From NCBI GenBank assembly GCA_964036045.1, contig OZ038380.1, forward strand, positions 65,704,591 to 65,768,590: DNA of 64,000 nucleotides, written 5' to 3'. Every line of letters starts with the position of its first letter. Position 1 is the stretch's first letter. The DNA is from Eutreptiella sp. 'Long Island Sound 2002' (Eukaryota; Euglenozoa; Euglenophyceae; Eutreptiales; Eutreptiaceae). The notes under the pieces are model-generated. The model was not told where the DNA came from. It saw only the letters and a program-made list of their open reading frames with translations, and did not search any database. The position numbers and the translations under genes were made by a program. This document shows, piece after piece, positions 30,801 through 40,965 of this stretch.

Positions 30801-33705
30801 TCGGGGCTGGGAGAGCGCCCGTTCCCAGACGCCCCACACCCAGGCAAGGGGCGCCCCCCCCGGGCGCCCTCATGCCGCCCCCACAGCGCGCAAAGCCAGC
30901 TCGCAAGAGCGCGCGCTGTGGGGTTGGTGACGGGTCCCCACGCCCGCACCCCCCGCACTCACAGCCAGTGGGTAGTGGGCCCCGGCCGCACGCCCGAAAG
31001 GACGAGTGGTCGGGGGCCGGAGAGCGCCCGACCCCGGAACGCCCCACACCCAGGCAGGAGGCGCCCCCCCCGAGCACCCTAATGCCGCCCCCACAGCGCG
31101 CAAAGCCAGCTCGCAAGAGCGCGCGCTGTGGGGTTGGTGACTGGTCTGAATGACCGCAGCCCCGCAGCCACAGCCAGTGGGTAGTGGGCCGCGGCCGCAC
31201 GCCTGAACGGACGAGAGGTCGGGGCTGGGAGAGCGCCCGTCCCCAGACGCCCCACACCCAGGCAAGGGGCGCCCCCCCCGGGCGCCCTCGTGCCGCCCCC
31301 ACAGCGCGCAAAGCGAGCTCGCAAGAGTGCGCGCTGTGGGGTTCGTGACGGGTCCCCACGCCCGCATCCCCCGCACCCACAGTCAGTGGGTAGTGGGCCC
31401 CAGCCGCACACCCGAAAGGACGAGTGGTCGGGGATGGGAGAGGGTGCGACCCCGGACGCCCCACACCCAGGCACGAGGCGCCCCCCCCGGGCACCCTCAT
31501 GCCGCCCCCAAAGCGTTCAAAGCCAGGTCGCAAGAGCGCGCGCTGTGGGGTTGGTGACGGGTCCCCACGCCCGCACCCCCCGCACCCACAGCCAGTGGGT
31601 AGTGGGCCCCGGCCGCACGCCCGAACGGACAGGAGATCGGGGGTGGGAGAGCGCCCGTCCCCGGATGCCCCACATCCAGGCAACAGGCGCCCCCCCGGGC
31701 ACCCTCATGCCGCCCCCACAGCGCGCAAAGCCAGCTCGCAAGAGCCTGCGCTGTGGGGTTGGTGTCTGGTCCGAATGCCCGCACCCCCCGCAGCCACAGC
31801 CAGTGGGTAGTGGGCCCCGGCCGCACGCCTGAACGGACGAGAGGTCGGGGCTGGGAGAGCGCCCCTCCCCAGACGCCCCACACCCAGGCAAGAGGCGCCC
31901 CCCCCCGGGCGCCCTCGTGCCGCCCCCACAGCGCGCAAAGCCAGCTCGCAAGAGTGCGCGCTGTGGGGTTGGTGACGGGTCCCCACGCCCGCATCCCCCG
32001 CACCCACAGCCAGTGGGTAGTGGGCCCCAGCCGCACGCCGGAACGGACGAGAGGTCGGGGGTCAGAGAGCGCCCAACACCGGACGCCCCACACCCAGGCA
32101 AGAGGCGCCCCCCCGGGCACCCTCATGCCGCCCCCACAGCGCGCAAAGCCAGCTCGCAAGAGCGCGCGCTCTGGGGCTGGTGACGGGTCCCCACGCCCGC
32201 ACCCCCCGCACCCACAGCCAGTGGGTAGTGGGCCCCGGCCGCACGCCTGAAAGGACGAGTCGTCAGGGGCCGGAGAGCGCCCAACCCCGGAACGCCCCAC
32301 ACCCAGGCAGGAGGCGCCCCCCCGGGCACCCTCATGCCGCCCCCACAGCGTGCAAAGCCAGCTCGCAAGAGCGCGCGCTGTGGGGTTGGTGACGGGTCCC
32401 CAGGCCCGCACCCCCCGCACCCACAGCCAGTGGGTAGTGGGCTGCAGCCGCACGCCCGAACGGACAAGAGGTAGGGGGTGGGAGAGTGCCCGACCCCGGA
32501 CGCTACACACGCAGGCAAGAGGCGCCCCCCCCGGGCACCCTCATGCCACCCCCACAGCGCGCAAAGCCGGCTCGCAATAGCGCGCGCTGTGGGGTTGGTG
32601 ACGGGTCCACACGCCCGCACCCCCCGCAACCACAGCCAGTGGGTAGTGCGCCCTGGCCGCACGTCCGAACGGACAAGGGGTCGGGCTTGGGAGAGCGCCC
32701 GTCCCCGGACGCCCCACACCCAGGCAAGAGGCGCCCCCCCGGGCGCCCTCGTGCCGCGCCCACGGCGCGCAAAGCCAGCTCGCAAGAGTGCGCGCTGTGG
32801 GGTTGGTGACGGGACTCCACGCCCGCACCCCCCGCACTGACAGCCAGTGGGTAGTGGGCCCCGGCCGCACGCCCGAACGGACGGGAGGTCGGGGTTGGGG
32901 GAGCGCCCGACCCCGGACGCCCCACACCCAGGCAGGAGGCGCCCCCCCCCAGGCACCCTCATGCCGCCCCCACAGCGCGCAAAGCCAGCTCGCAAGAGCG
33001 CGCCCTGTGGGGTTGTTGACAGGTCCCCGTGCCCGCACCCCCCGCACCCACAGCCAGTGGGTAGTGGGCCCCGGCCGCACGCCCGAAAGGACGGGAGGTC
33101 GGGGGTGGGAGAGCGCCCAAACCTGGACGCCCCACACCCAGGCAGGAGGCGCCCCCCTCGGCCATCCTCACGCCGCCCCTACAGCGTGCAAAGCCAGCTC
33201 GCAAGAGCGCGCGCTGTGGGGTTGTTGACAGGTCCCCACGCCCGCACCCCCCGCACCCACAGCCACAGGGTAGCGGGCCCCCGCCCGGCGCCCGAAAGAA
33301 CGAGTGGTCGGGGGTTGGAGGGCGCCCGACCCCGGACGCCCCAAACCCAGGCAAGAGGCGCCCCCCCCGGGCACCTTCATGCCACCCTCACAGATCGCAA
33401 AGCCAGCTTGCAAGACCGCGCGCTGTGGGGTTGGTGACGGGTCCCCGCGCCCACATTCCCCGCACCCACAGCCAGTGGGTAGTGGGCCCCGGCGACACGC
33501 CTGAAAGGACGAGTGGTCGGGGGTGGGGGAGCGCCCGACCCCGGGCGCCCCGCACCCGGGCAAGAGACGCCCCCCCCGGGCGCCCCTGTGCCGCCCCTAC
33601 AGCGCGCCAAGCCAGCGCGCAAGGCCAGCTTGCAAGAGCGCGCGCGGTGGGGTTGGTGACGGGTCCGCACTCCCGCACCCAGCCCACGGGGAGCGGGCAG
33701 CCCCA
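27832..33705. repeat. Satellite array B, 209-bp monomer, ~28 units
   Basis: The word CAGTGGGTAGTGGG (or a one-base variant) recurs at 27,858, 28,067, 28,263, 28,471, 28,680 and onward to 33,473. Spacing is 208-210 bp except two 196-bp steps (to 28,263 and 29,714), where a 13-bp segment AAAGCCAGCTCGC is missing. Each unit holds GCGCGCTGTGGGG, GGGTCCCCACGCCC, GCCGCACGCC, GGAGAGCGCCCG and a C7-8 run. Variant units (GACCGCAGCCCCGCAGC) at 30,757 and 31,175 lie two units apart, hinting at local higher-order amplification. The family equals array A on the opposite strand. Its many overlapping Pro/Arg- or Gly/Cys-rich frames are rejected as genes. Confidence 0.95.
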
Positions 33706-33961
33706 AGCCAGGTAGGGAAAAAACTGTGTCTTCATTTGTACAGTTGGCAGGCTGACGAGGGCCTGAACTCAGGCCAAAACCATGGTACCATACCAATGAC
33801 TTGAGAACAGATTTCAACAAAAACAGAGTCTGTGTTCATCCTGCTTGAGGTGCCTGTGATGCTTCGCAGTTTTAAACACGAGGGCAAGTGCAAAAGGTCA
33901 AAAGAAATTTGAAGATTTTTGAAAAAATCTTTGGAAAAAACTTTCAAAAAAATTTTGGAAA
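33706..33961. other. Short AT-richer spacer between satellite and element
   Basis: Unique-looking sequence from AAAAAACTGTGTCTTC to a T/A-rich stretch (GAAGATTTTTGAAAAAATC and similar repeats). It separates the GC-rich satellite from a truncated element. No gene is visible. Confidence 0.5.
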
Positions 33962-34797
33962 AGACCGGGCCGCCCCCCCCCAAGCAAGCCAAACGGAGCA
34001 CAGGACCGAGGCTGGACACGCGGAGGGGCACGAACCGAGTGAAACGACCCTACGAGCGCCCAGCACCAGGACCGCGCGAGGTACGCGCGCCACACCAGCC
34101 CGGGGAGGGGGGGGGGGAAGGCGGACGCCGCGAGAGCGCGAGCGCACACACACACAAAGGACACGCGGGGACAACCAGAAGGGCAACCGGACCGAGCCCG
34201 CGGAAAGCACAGACCGCATGGAATGGCGTACCAGCAAGCGAGGATAAGGGACACCCAGACGGGAAAGCCCGCCACACACAGCGCAGGAAACGCGGGGCGG
34301 GCAGGGGGAAACAGGGAAAACACAACACCAGGCACCGGCCCCAACCCCCCCTGCACCCGCCGCGAGCGCCGCACACACACGACCAGGGCACTGCACCTGC
34401 CAAGGCAGTAGTGGCGCATAGCGCCACGCACCAGCCCCAGGGCTAGGCAGCCTCCGCGCCAGCCCACCGGGGTCCCACTGGCGACAAGCCAGTAGCACGG
34501 GCCCGGCAGCGCCGGCATCCCGAGCGACCACGCATTAGGGGGGCAACGCGTTGGGTAAGCGCCCGCAGCCACAGCTGCGATTTGACGCACTGACCGGGGA
34601 GTGGCGAAAAGGGGAAGCCAGGGAGGGACGGGGCTCCGAGCCCGGTAAACCCGGGGGACTCCGCCACCAGGCAGGGGGTGCGTCTTGGAGGGCCCCTCAC
34701 TAGGACTCGCTGGGGAGGATATCACCTGGCCCGACCAGGTGGTCCCCCGGGGCCGAAAGGCGTCTAGTACCCGCAAAATCAAACCTCAAACCTCAAA
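33962..34797 (+). mobile_element. GC-rich element, 5'-truncated copy (836 bp, 3' end only)
   Basis: It starts at GACCGGGCCGCCCCCC, which corresponds to ~17,370 in the full-length copy and ~37,098 in copy 3, and runs co-linearly to the 3' end. Shared landmarks are GTGAAACGACCCTACGAGCG, ACAACCAGAAGGGCAACCGG, the hairpin, GGGGACTCCGCCACCAGGCA and TCTAGTACCCGCAAAATC. It ends with AAACCTCAAACCTCAAAC, a short tandem tail. A clean 5' truncation with an intact 3' end is what target-primed reverse transcription produces. Confidence 0.75.
34477..34493 (+). other. Conserved hairpin near the 3' end, truncated copy
   Basis: ACTGGCGACAAGCCAGT forms a perfect 6-bp stem with loop GACAA. It is identical to the hairpin at 37,603 and differs from that at 17,893 by changes that keep the stem. 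Confidence 0.45.
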
Positions 34798-34798
34798 C

Positions 34799-35174
34799 CC
34801 TCCCCCTGGTGGTGGAGGTGTACGGGTGGTCGAGCTGGGCCTGCTCGGGGACCACCAGGGGGATGAGGAACCGGCCTTTCGATGCCGTGATCCTCCGGAG
34901 CGACGGAGGAAAACGGGAGGTACCCCCGGGGGGGTGGGCAGCCCCAGAGGACCACGAGAGGGTCCTCAGGTCAGTGATCCGGGCGGCGTGGCCCGACAGG
35001 GAGCTGACGTGGCCGGCCTTCCTGAGAGGGGGGGCGGTGCTCCGCAGAACAGATGCGGACGCCAACAACTGGCTCCCCTGGGCCTTGCGCAACGCCCTCA
35101 CCCGGTGGCGCTACCGCCGGCGAAACCCGCCACCCCCACAGCCCCAGCCCCCGCACAAGTGGCGGCGCAGGTGA
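34799..35174 (+). CDS. Conserved unrecognised domain of the GC-rich element, copy 3 (5' truncated, open)
   Basis: The frame reads VEVYGWSSWACSGTTRGMRN, PPGGWAAPEDHERVL, IRAAWPDRELTWPAFLRGGA and ANNWLPWALRNALTRWRYRR, followed by a Pro/Gln tail and TGA at 35,172. The left end is cut by the element's 5' truncation, so it has no natural start. Compared with copy 2 there are no indels in 375 bp, although indels in C and G runs are common just downstream; that is mild support for past coding. Unrecognised family. Confidence 0.5.
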
Positions 35175-37602
35175 CGGCCCAGACGGCGGACGCGAGAGAG
35201 TTGGGGGGGGACAGTGCCGTGGGACGCCCCCCCCGGCGGAGCCAGGCCCCCCGACCCACGCCCCCCCCATGATACGGCGTGACGGAGGAGCGCGCGCCAC
35301 CTCCCGTGGGAGGCAGGGCGGAGACAACGAGCGCGGGGGGGAACCCACTGCCCCGCAGCCCACTAACCGCTGCCCGCTGACCCTCACGGCCGCCCCCCGG
35401 CCGGCCAGCGCCGCGCGGCGACAGCGGGGGGGGCAGGGGACCCCAGCGAGGGCCTGCACGAGGGTCCAGCTCTCGCAGGGTAGAGGAGGGCGGGGGAAGA
35501 GTGCGACCCCCCAGCCGACGGCTGGCCCCCGGGGCCGGAACCGCCAAGCCGCCCCCCCGCGGTCGTCAGGAGGCGGCGCCAGGGGACCAGAGAGCCCCCC
35601 CCTCTCTCCCCCCCCCCCTCCCCCTCAGGCCCAAGAGTTGATGGAGGCAGGCCGAAGAGACAGCGCCCCCGCACCCCCCCCGGAGAGGCCGCTGCACCCT
35701 GCGTGGGGGAGCAACGCGGCCGCCGCAAGCGCCCCCCGTGAACCGCCCGCACGCTCCCGCCCCACCCGCTGCCCGCCGACGGCGGACTGGCGGCGCTTAG
35801 GACAGCGCACACGGAGCGGCTCTTTCAGAGGCCGGCCTGGGGAAGGCGGGGGCGCGAACCAGGGCGAGGGGATCACTCCCCCCCTCCCTCCCCCCCCCCA
35901 GCCGCAATGATCCATTGGCGGCCAACCGGGCCGCGCCCGGTGCCCATGGCTGCCCGGCAACCCCCACGGCACAAGTATACCCCGGGGGGGCACGCCGTTG
36001 ACAACGGATGGCAGGCCGACACCCGACGGGGCGGGGGGCGGCGAAGCGGCCCCCCCACCCCCCCCCCCCCCCTCCCCCCCTGGCTTAAGGGTCGCAGGAG
36101 CGCCGACCCTCGGCCCCCCTGGAGCCGAGGAGACGCCACCCCTCCCCCAGAAGGGACCGCGACGCGGGGGGTGGGGACGCAGCCGGACCTGCACACCGCG
36201 CACCCCAGCGCCCCCACCCGCCTGCTCTCGCGGGGGTCGCGGCCGATGGGCGAGCCCGCACCAGCGCGCTGGGGCGGCGCGCGGACCAAGCCCGGGGTCG
36301 GCACGCGGCAGCGCACCAGAACAGTATGGGGGCCGCGCCCCCCATGACCCCCCCATGACCATTGCCCAATCGGGGAGGGCAGAGGGAGGGTTCAGGTCGG
36401 AAGGGGCCCCCGGGGAAGCTGTCGACGGGCCGCCCCTCATCCCCCCCCCCCCCCGAGAGGCACGCCGCAACCGGTGCACGGGGCGGCCCCGCGACCCTGA
36501 CGGAACGCGCACGCCGGGGGGGAATGCGCCGACGACGAGAGGGGGGCCAGGGTAGGGAATCGCGGGCCGCCCCCCAGAGGGGGAGCAGGGAGGCCGCGGC
36601 GCAAACCCCCCCCCCCGGCCCCCCCCGGCCCGCAAGCCGCGGGGCCGCCGGCCCCCACCCCACCGAGGCAGAGGGGATGGTCCCCCCTCCCCCCAACAGG
36701 ACCGCAACGCCGGAGACGGGAGCCGGAGCACGGCCCGCCCCCCCGCCCCAGCCGCCGACTCCCACAGGAACCGCGGGGAACAAGCGAACCCGCGCCAACG
36801 CGCCAGGACGCCACACGGACCGCGCCCAGAGAAGGCGGGCAAGCACGAACCGGAGCGGTATGGGGGCCACGCCCCCCATGACCAACACCCGCTTTGTTGC
36901 CTGCCCAGGGAAGGCAGAGGGACGGAACGAGGCAGAGCGACCCCCCGCCCTACTGGCCCCCCCGGCCGCACAAACGGGGGGCGCGGCGCATGGGCCGCCC
37001 CGCACCCCCCCAACTCACCCTGCCCCCCGGCACAAGAACGCCCCGGACCCGCCCCACGGGGGGCGCACAACCCCAAGCCAGATAGGGGGGAACCGGGACC
37101 GGGCCGCCCCCCCCCCAAGCACGCCAGACAGAGCAGGGGACCGGGGCAGGACACCCGGAGGGGCACGGACCGCGTGGAACGGCCCTACCAGCGCCCAGCA
37201 CCGGGACCGCGCGAGGTGCGCACGCCACACCACCCAGGAGGGGGGGGAGCGGACTGCACAGGACCACGAGCGCACGCACACGCAAAGGGCACGCGGGGAC
37301 TACCAGAAGTGCAACCGGACCAAGCTCGCGGAACACACAGACTGCGTGGAATGGCGTACCAGCGAGCAAGGGTAAGGGACACCCGGACAGGACGGCCCGC
37401 CACACACAGCGCGGGACACGCGGGGCGGGAAGAAGGAAACGGGAGAGACACAACACCAGGTACCGGCCCGAGCCCCCAGAACCGGCTGCGAGCGCCGCAC
37501 ACACACGGACGGGGCACTGCACCCGCCAAAGTAGTAGTGGCGCGCTGCGCCTGTCCCCAAACCCTAGGCTGGGCAGCCACCGCGCCAGCCCAAGGGGGTC
37601 CC

Positions 37603-37619
37603 ACTGGCGACAAGCCAGT
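37603..37619 (+). other. Conserved hairpin near the 3' end, copy 3
   Basis: ACTGGCGACAAGCCAGT again, ~300 bp upstream of the tail, at the same relative place as in the other two 3' ends. Confidence 0.45.
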
Positions 37620-37920
37620 AGCACGGGCCCGGCAGCGCTGGCGCCCCGGGCGACCACGCCTTAGGGGGGCGACGCGGTGGGTAAGCACCCGCAGCCACGG
37701 CTGCGAATCGATGCACTGACGGCAGAGTGGCGAAACGGGGAAGCTGGGGAGGGACGGGCTCCAAGCCCGGTGAACCCGAGGACTCCGCCACCAGGCAGGA
37801 GGTGCGTCTTGGAGGGCCCCCCACTAGGACCCAGTGGGGAGGATATCACCTGGCCCGACAAGGTGGCCCCCCGGGGCCGAAAGGCATCTAGTACCCGCAA
37901 AATCAAACCTCAGACCTCAA

Positions 37921-38033
37921 CCCACAACACAACACAACACAACACAACACAACACAACACAACACAACACAACACAACACAACACAACACAACACAACAC
38001 AACACAACACAACACAACACAACACAACACAAT
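37921..38033 (+). repeat. ACAAC microsatellite, perfect, ~22 units
   Basis: An uninterrupted CACAACACAACACAAC run between the element's 3' tail and the duplicated block. It is much purer than the homologous tract at 22.0-22.4 kb, so it is younger or recently re-expanded. Confidence 0.95.
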
Positions 38034-39017
38034 GAGACACACCACAACGCAACACGACGCGCCACACTCCAACTCCCTGCAGCTGCCCAGTAAATCCGGG
38101 GGCACAAGCCAAGCCCGCGGTTGTCGAAGCCACCACGGCAACGGGACAACCAACCCGCGCACCGAGAGCGACCGGACCGGACGCAGCGCGGCGCACAAAT
38201 GCGTGGCCAAGAGGCACGCCAGATAGGCATGTTGCCGGCGACAACTGCGGCACAGGACCCGTTGCCAGGCAACAATGGCCGCCGGGTGCCGCAAAACAAG
38301 ACAGCGCGCACCGCACGCAAACAACCAAGGCACGGAAGGCGGGGCCAAGCAATACCCAACTCGGCAAGGGGCACCCACCGAGATGCACCCCCGCCGCCCG
38401 TAGTGCCCGACAAACCCGTGGTGATGCAGGGAGACGGATAACCGGACGAGGCCGTGGGGATTCAGCGATGCGGAGAGAGGGCCATGGAGTGCCCTGGACA
38501 TGATCAACCGGGGCAAAACAAGAAGGAGCAGGCAAAGCGCCGCGACAGCAACATCTGGTGAAATGAGACCTGACGCCCCAGACTGGATCATCTGGGGCGG
38601 ATCAAACAGCAGGAGCCGGCGCCCCCCGGACTCGATCATCCAGGGACAAGTGGCGGTATGACACACCGGACTGGATCATCTGGACAGAACAAGAAGGAGC
38701 GGCCACAACCCCCAGGGAAAGGAACTCCGGGGAAAAGTGGCTTGACGCCGTGGGCAGGGTTGTGCAGGGCTGATCAAGCCGGAGGAGCCCCCACCGCCGC
38801 CCGGACAGGAGAGTCCAAAGTGAAGTAGCGGCCAAAAGTGAAGCAGACATGAGGCCCAGGCCGAGGTGGTGCAGAGATGGAGTCATGGCCCGAAGCAGCG
38901 CAAAGGACAAAGCCATGGAGATGCAGTTAAACAGTCATCAGGAGGAGGCCGCGAACATGCAGTGCAGCATGGAAGAGGATAGTGAAGCAGAGAAGCAGGC
39001 ATGAAGACAAGGCCGTG
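38034..39017 (+). repeat. Duplicated block, copy 2 (matches 22,441-23,424)
   Basis: Near-identical to 22,441-23,424 over ~980 bp; differences are scattered single bases (for example GTTGCCGGCGACAAC against GTTGTCGGCCACAAA). Both copies follow an ACAAC tract. Homology ends after AAGACAAGGCCGT. Here the sequence continues into the 36-bp minisatellite, so this is the uninterrupted arrangement. Confidence 0.85.
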
Positions 39018-39235
39018 GCGACACAGAGAGGCGATGATGAGGCCGAGGCTGAGGTGATGCAGTGAAACAATGATGAGGACAAGGTCGTGGTGATGCAGTG
39101 AAGCACACAAGAGGACGAGACCCAGGAGAAGCGGAGGAGCAGCCACGAGGACGAGGCCGAGGTGAAGCTCTGAAGCTCAGACCCGGAGGAGGCCGTGGTG
39201 AAGCGGCGATGCAGTGACGAGGTCATGGAGTGTCT
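39018..39235 (+). repeat. 36-bp minisatellite, degenerate, first block
   Basis: Units of the form GATGCAGTGAAGCA, GATGAGGACGAGG and CCGTG repeat about every 36 bp (for example at ~39,055, 39,091 and 39,127). This is the same family as 40,122-40,485. In one frame a unit reads VMQRSSDEDEAE, but stops in many units rule out a continuing protein. Confidence 0.7.
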
Positions 39236-39402
39236 AGGACTGGATCATCCGGGGCAAAACAAGAAGGAGCGTCCAAAACAAAACGACAGAAACATCCGGT
39301 GAAATTAGTCCGGACGCCCTGGACAGGAACATCGGGGCCGGATCAAGCAGCAGGAGCCGCCGTTCCCCGGACTGGGTCATCCAGGGACAAGTGGCGGCCT
39401 GA
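39236..39402 (+). repeat. GACTGGATCATC-type ~65-bp repeat, first block
   Basis: Degenerate units built of GGACTGG, TCATCCGGGG, AACAAGAAGGAGCG and CCGGTGAAAT-like words. They also occur at 22,975-23,200, 38,570-38,820, 39,878-40,110 and 40,488-40,740. No coding potential is supported. Confidence 0.65.
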
Positions 39403-39877
39403 CACATATGATTTTCCGCGCCACGCAGAATGTTGCACCGCGCGCAAATTTATGACCAGTTATTTGGGATTTTGCGAACTACGTCCCGATTTCAACGGAA
39501 GCGATCAGCCACATCACCTTTTTTGATTCTGTAGAACGTCCCTCTCTCGTAAAAATGTTGTTCAGATATCCAGATGTGAAATTTTCAAACTACCCACACG
39601 TCACTGCTGCCCCTGGATGCTTCCCAGCGACTTGGGAGCCTCAGACTCTTTTTTTCCTCCATCAGTGCACCAAACAATGGTCCCTTGCTTTGAAACCTAG
39701 CCTCCCTTCAGGCTGCAGCCCACTACATGTGCAGTTCTGGACCTCCTGGGCATAAAGAGGTGGAGGTTGTGCCAAACACCACGCCGAAAAGGTCATGCTG
39801 TGTGAAGTCAAGGGTTGTGACCTCCTGGGAGGCTCGAGACTGTTAGAAAGCACTAAAATCATAGGTGGAAGGCCCCG
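39403..39877. other. AT-richer island inside the repeat region
   Basis: From CACATATGATTTTCCGCG the composition drops to ordinary GC and no repeat family is visible until CCCCGGACTGGATCATC at ~39,880. The island looks like an insertion into the 65-bp repeat. The left-edge word CACATATGATTTT also starts the AT-rich region at 53,653. No gene or terminal inverted repeat is seen. Confidence 0.4.
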
Positions 39878-40121
39878 GACTGGATCATCTGGGGCAGAAC
39901 AAGAAGGAGCGGCCACAACCCTCAGGACAGGATCATCCGGCAAAATGTGGCTGACGCCCCGGGCAGGATTGTCTGGGGCGGATCAAGCAGGAGGAACCCC
40001 CACCCCAGGACCGGAGCGTCCGGGGGAAAGTGGCAGCCAGAAGCGAAGGAGACAGAAGGCAGAGGCCGGGGTAGTGCAGCGATGGAGGGGAGTCTGGATG
40101 CAACGCAAAGGACTACGCCAG
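39878..40121 (+). repeat. GACTGGATCATC-type ~65-bp repeat, second block
   Basis: Units begin GGACTGGATCATCTGGGGC, GGACAGGATCATCCGGC, GGCAGGATTGTCTGGGGCG and GGACCGGAGCGTCCGGGGG, with AGCGGCCACAACCC-like connectors. It continues the family on both sides of the AT-richer island. Confidence 0.65.
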
Positions 40122-40487
40122 GGAGATGCAGTGATACAGTGATGAGGACGAGGCTGAGGAGATGCAGTGCAGCAATGATAAGGACGGGGCCGTGGTGAAG
40201 CAGAGAAGCAGTCCTGTGAATGAGGCCGCAGTGAGGCAGAGATGCGGCCATGAGGACAAGGCTGTGGTGATGCAGAGAAGCAGTGATGAGGACGAGGCCG
40301 AGAAGATGCACTGAAACAATGATGAGGACAAGGCCCTGGGGATGCAGTGATGCAGACAATTGGACGGGGCTAAGGAGATGCGGAGCAGCGGCCAAGAGGA
40401 GGAGCCCATGGTGAACCAGTGATGCTGAGACCCAGAGAAGGCCGTGGTGATGTAGTGATGCTGTGATGAGGCCATGGAGAGGCCTGG
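40122..40487 (+). repeat. 36-bp minisatellite, second block, about ten units
   Basis: Consecutive units such as GTGATGCAGAGAAGCAG plus TGATGAGGACGAGGCCGAG repeat every 36 bp with substitutions and small indels. Individual units carry stops in all frames in places, so no protein is called. Confidence 0.8.
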
Positions 40488-40965
40488 ACTGGATCATCCG
40501 GGGCGAAACAAGAACGAGCGGCCAGAACAAAACGACAGCAACATCCGGTGAAATGAGATTGACGCCCCACACTGGATGTTCCAAGTCAGAACAAGCAGCA
40601 GGAGCCACCACCCCCTGTACTGGATCATCCAGGGACAAGTGGCGGCCAGACGCCTCGGACTGGATCATCTGGGGCAGAACAAGAAGGAGCGGCCACGACC
40701 CCCTGGACTGGATCGTCCGCGGAAACAGCGCAGCGCAACACACACAATGCAACATGACGAGACACACTCCAACGCAACGTAACACACCAGGACACAACAC
40801 AACATTACACAACTAAACACAACGCCATGCAACGCAAAGAAGCACCAGACAACGCAATGCAACACCACACAGCGCCACACGACACAACATCACGCAGAGC
40901 AACGCAACGCCACACAACACGACACTACAAAAGACAACAGAACACAGCACAACACAACACATTGC
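40488..40965 (+). repeat. ~65-bp repeat, third block, followed by degenerate ACAAC sequence
   Basis: GGACTGGATCATCCGGGGCG recurs at 40,488, with further units at ~40,575, 40,619 and 40,660. From 40,735 it turns into degenerate CACAAC/CGCAAC pentamers, the same order of families seen elsewhere but reversed: repeat first, pentamer second. Ends before TTGCCTTCTGAG. Confidence 0.7.

Larger units (their letters stand above)
34798..37920 (+). mobile_element. GC-rich element, copy 3 (5'-truncated, 3.1 kb)
   Basis: It begins inside the conserved frame (CTCCCCCTGGTGGTGGAGG) directly after the tail of the preceding truncated copy, in the same orientation. It continues through the C-rich block, the internal repeated section (GTATGGGGGCC landmarks at ~36,325 and ~36,859, ~535 bp apart here against ~670 bp in copy 1), and the 3' section with hairpin. 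It ends in CAAACCTCAGACCTCAACC at 37,920. The ACAAC microsatellite follows immediately. Internal unit length differs between copies, so that section is itself a variable tandem repeat. Confidence 0.75.

Noticed and set aside
27832-33705. Repeated ~100-codon frames such as those with KPARKSARCGVGDG
   Set aside because: They are translations of the 209-bp satellite; 209 is not a multiple of three, so the frame rotates between units.
27832-33705. CRISPR-like array
   Set aside because: The whole 209-bp unit is repeated; there are no unique spacers between short repeats, and the DNA is eukaryotic in character.
34440-34600. tRNA or snoRNA-like gene near the element's 3' end
   Set aside because: There is a short conserved hairpin, but no cloverleaf, no B-box GGTTCRANNC, and no C/D or H/ACA boxes.
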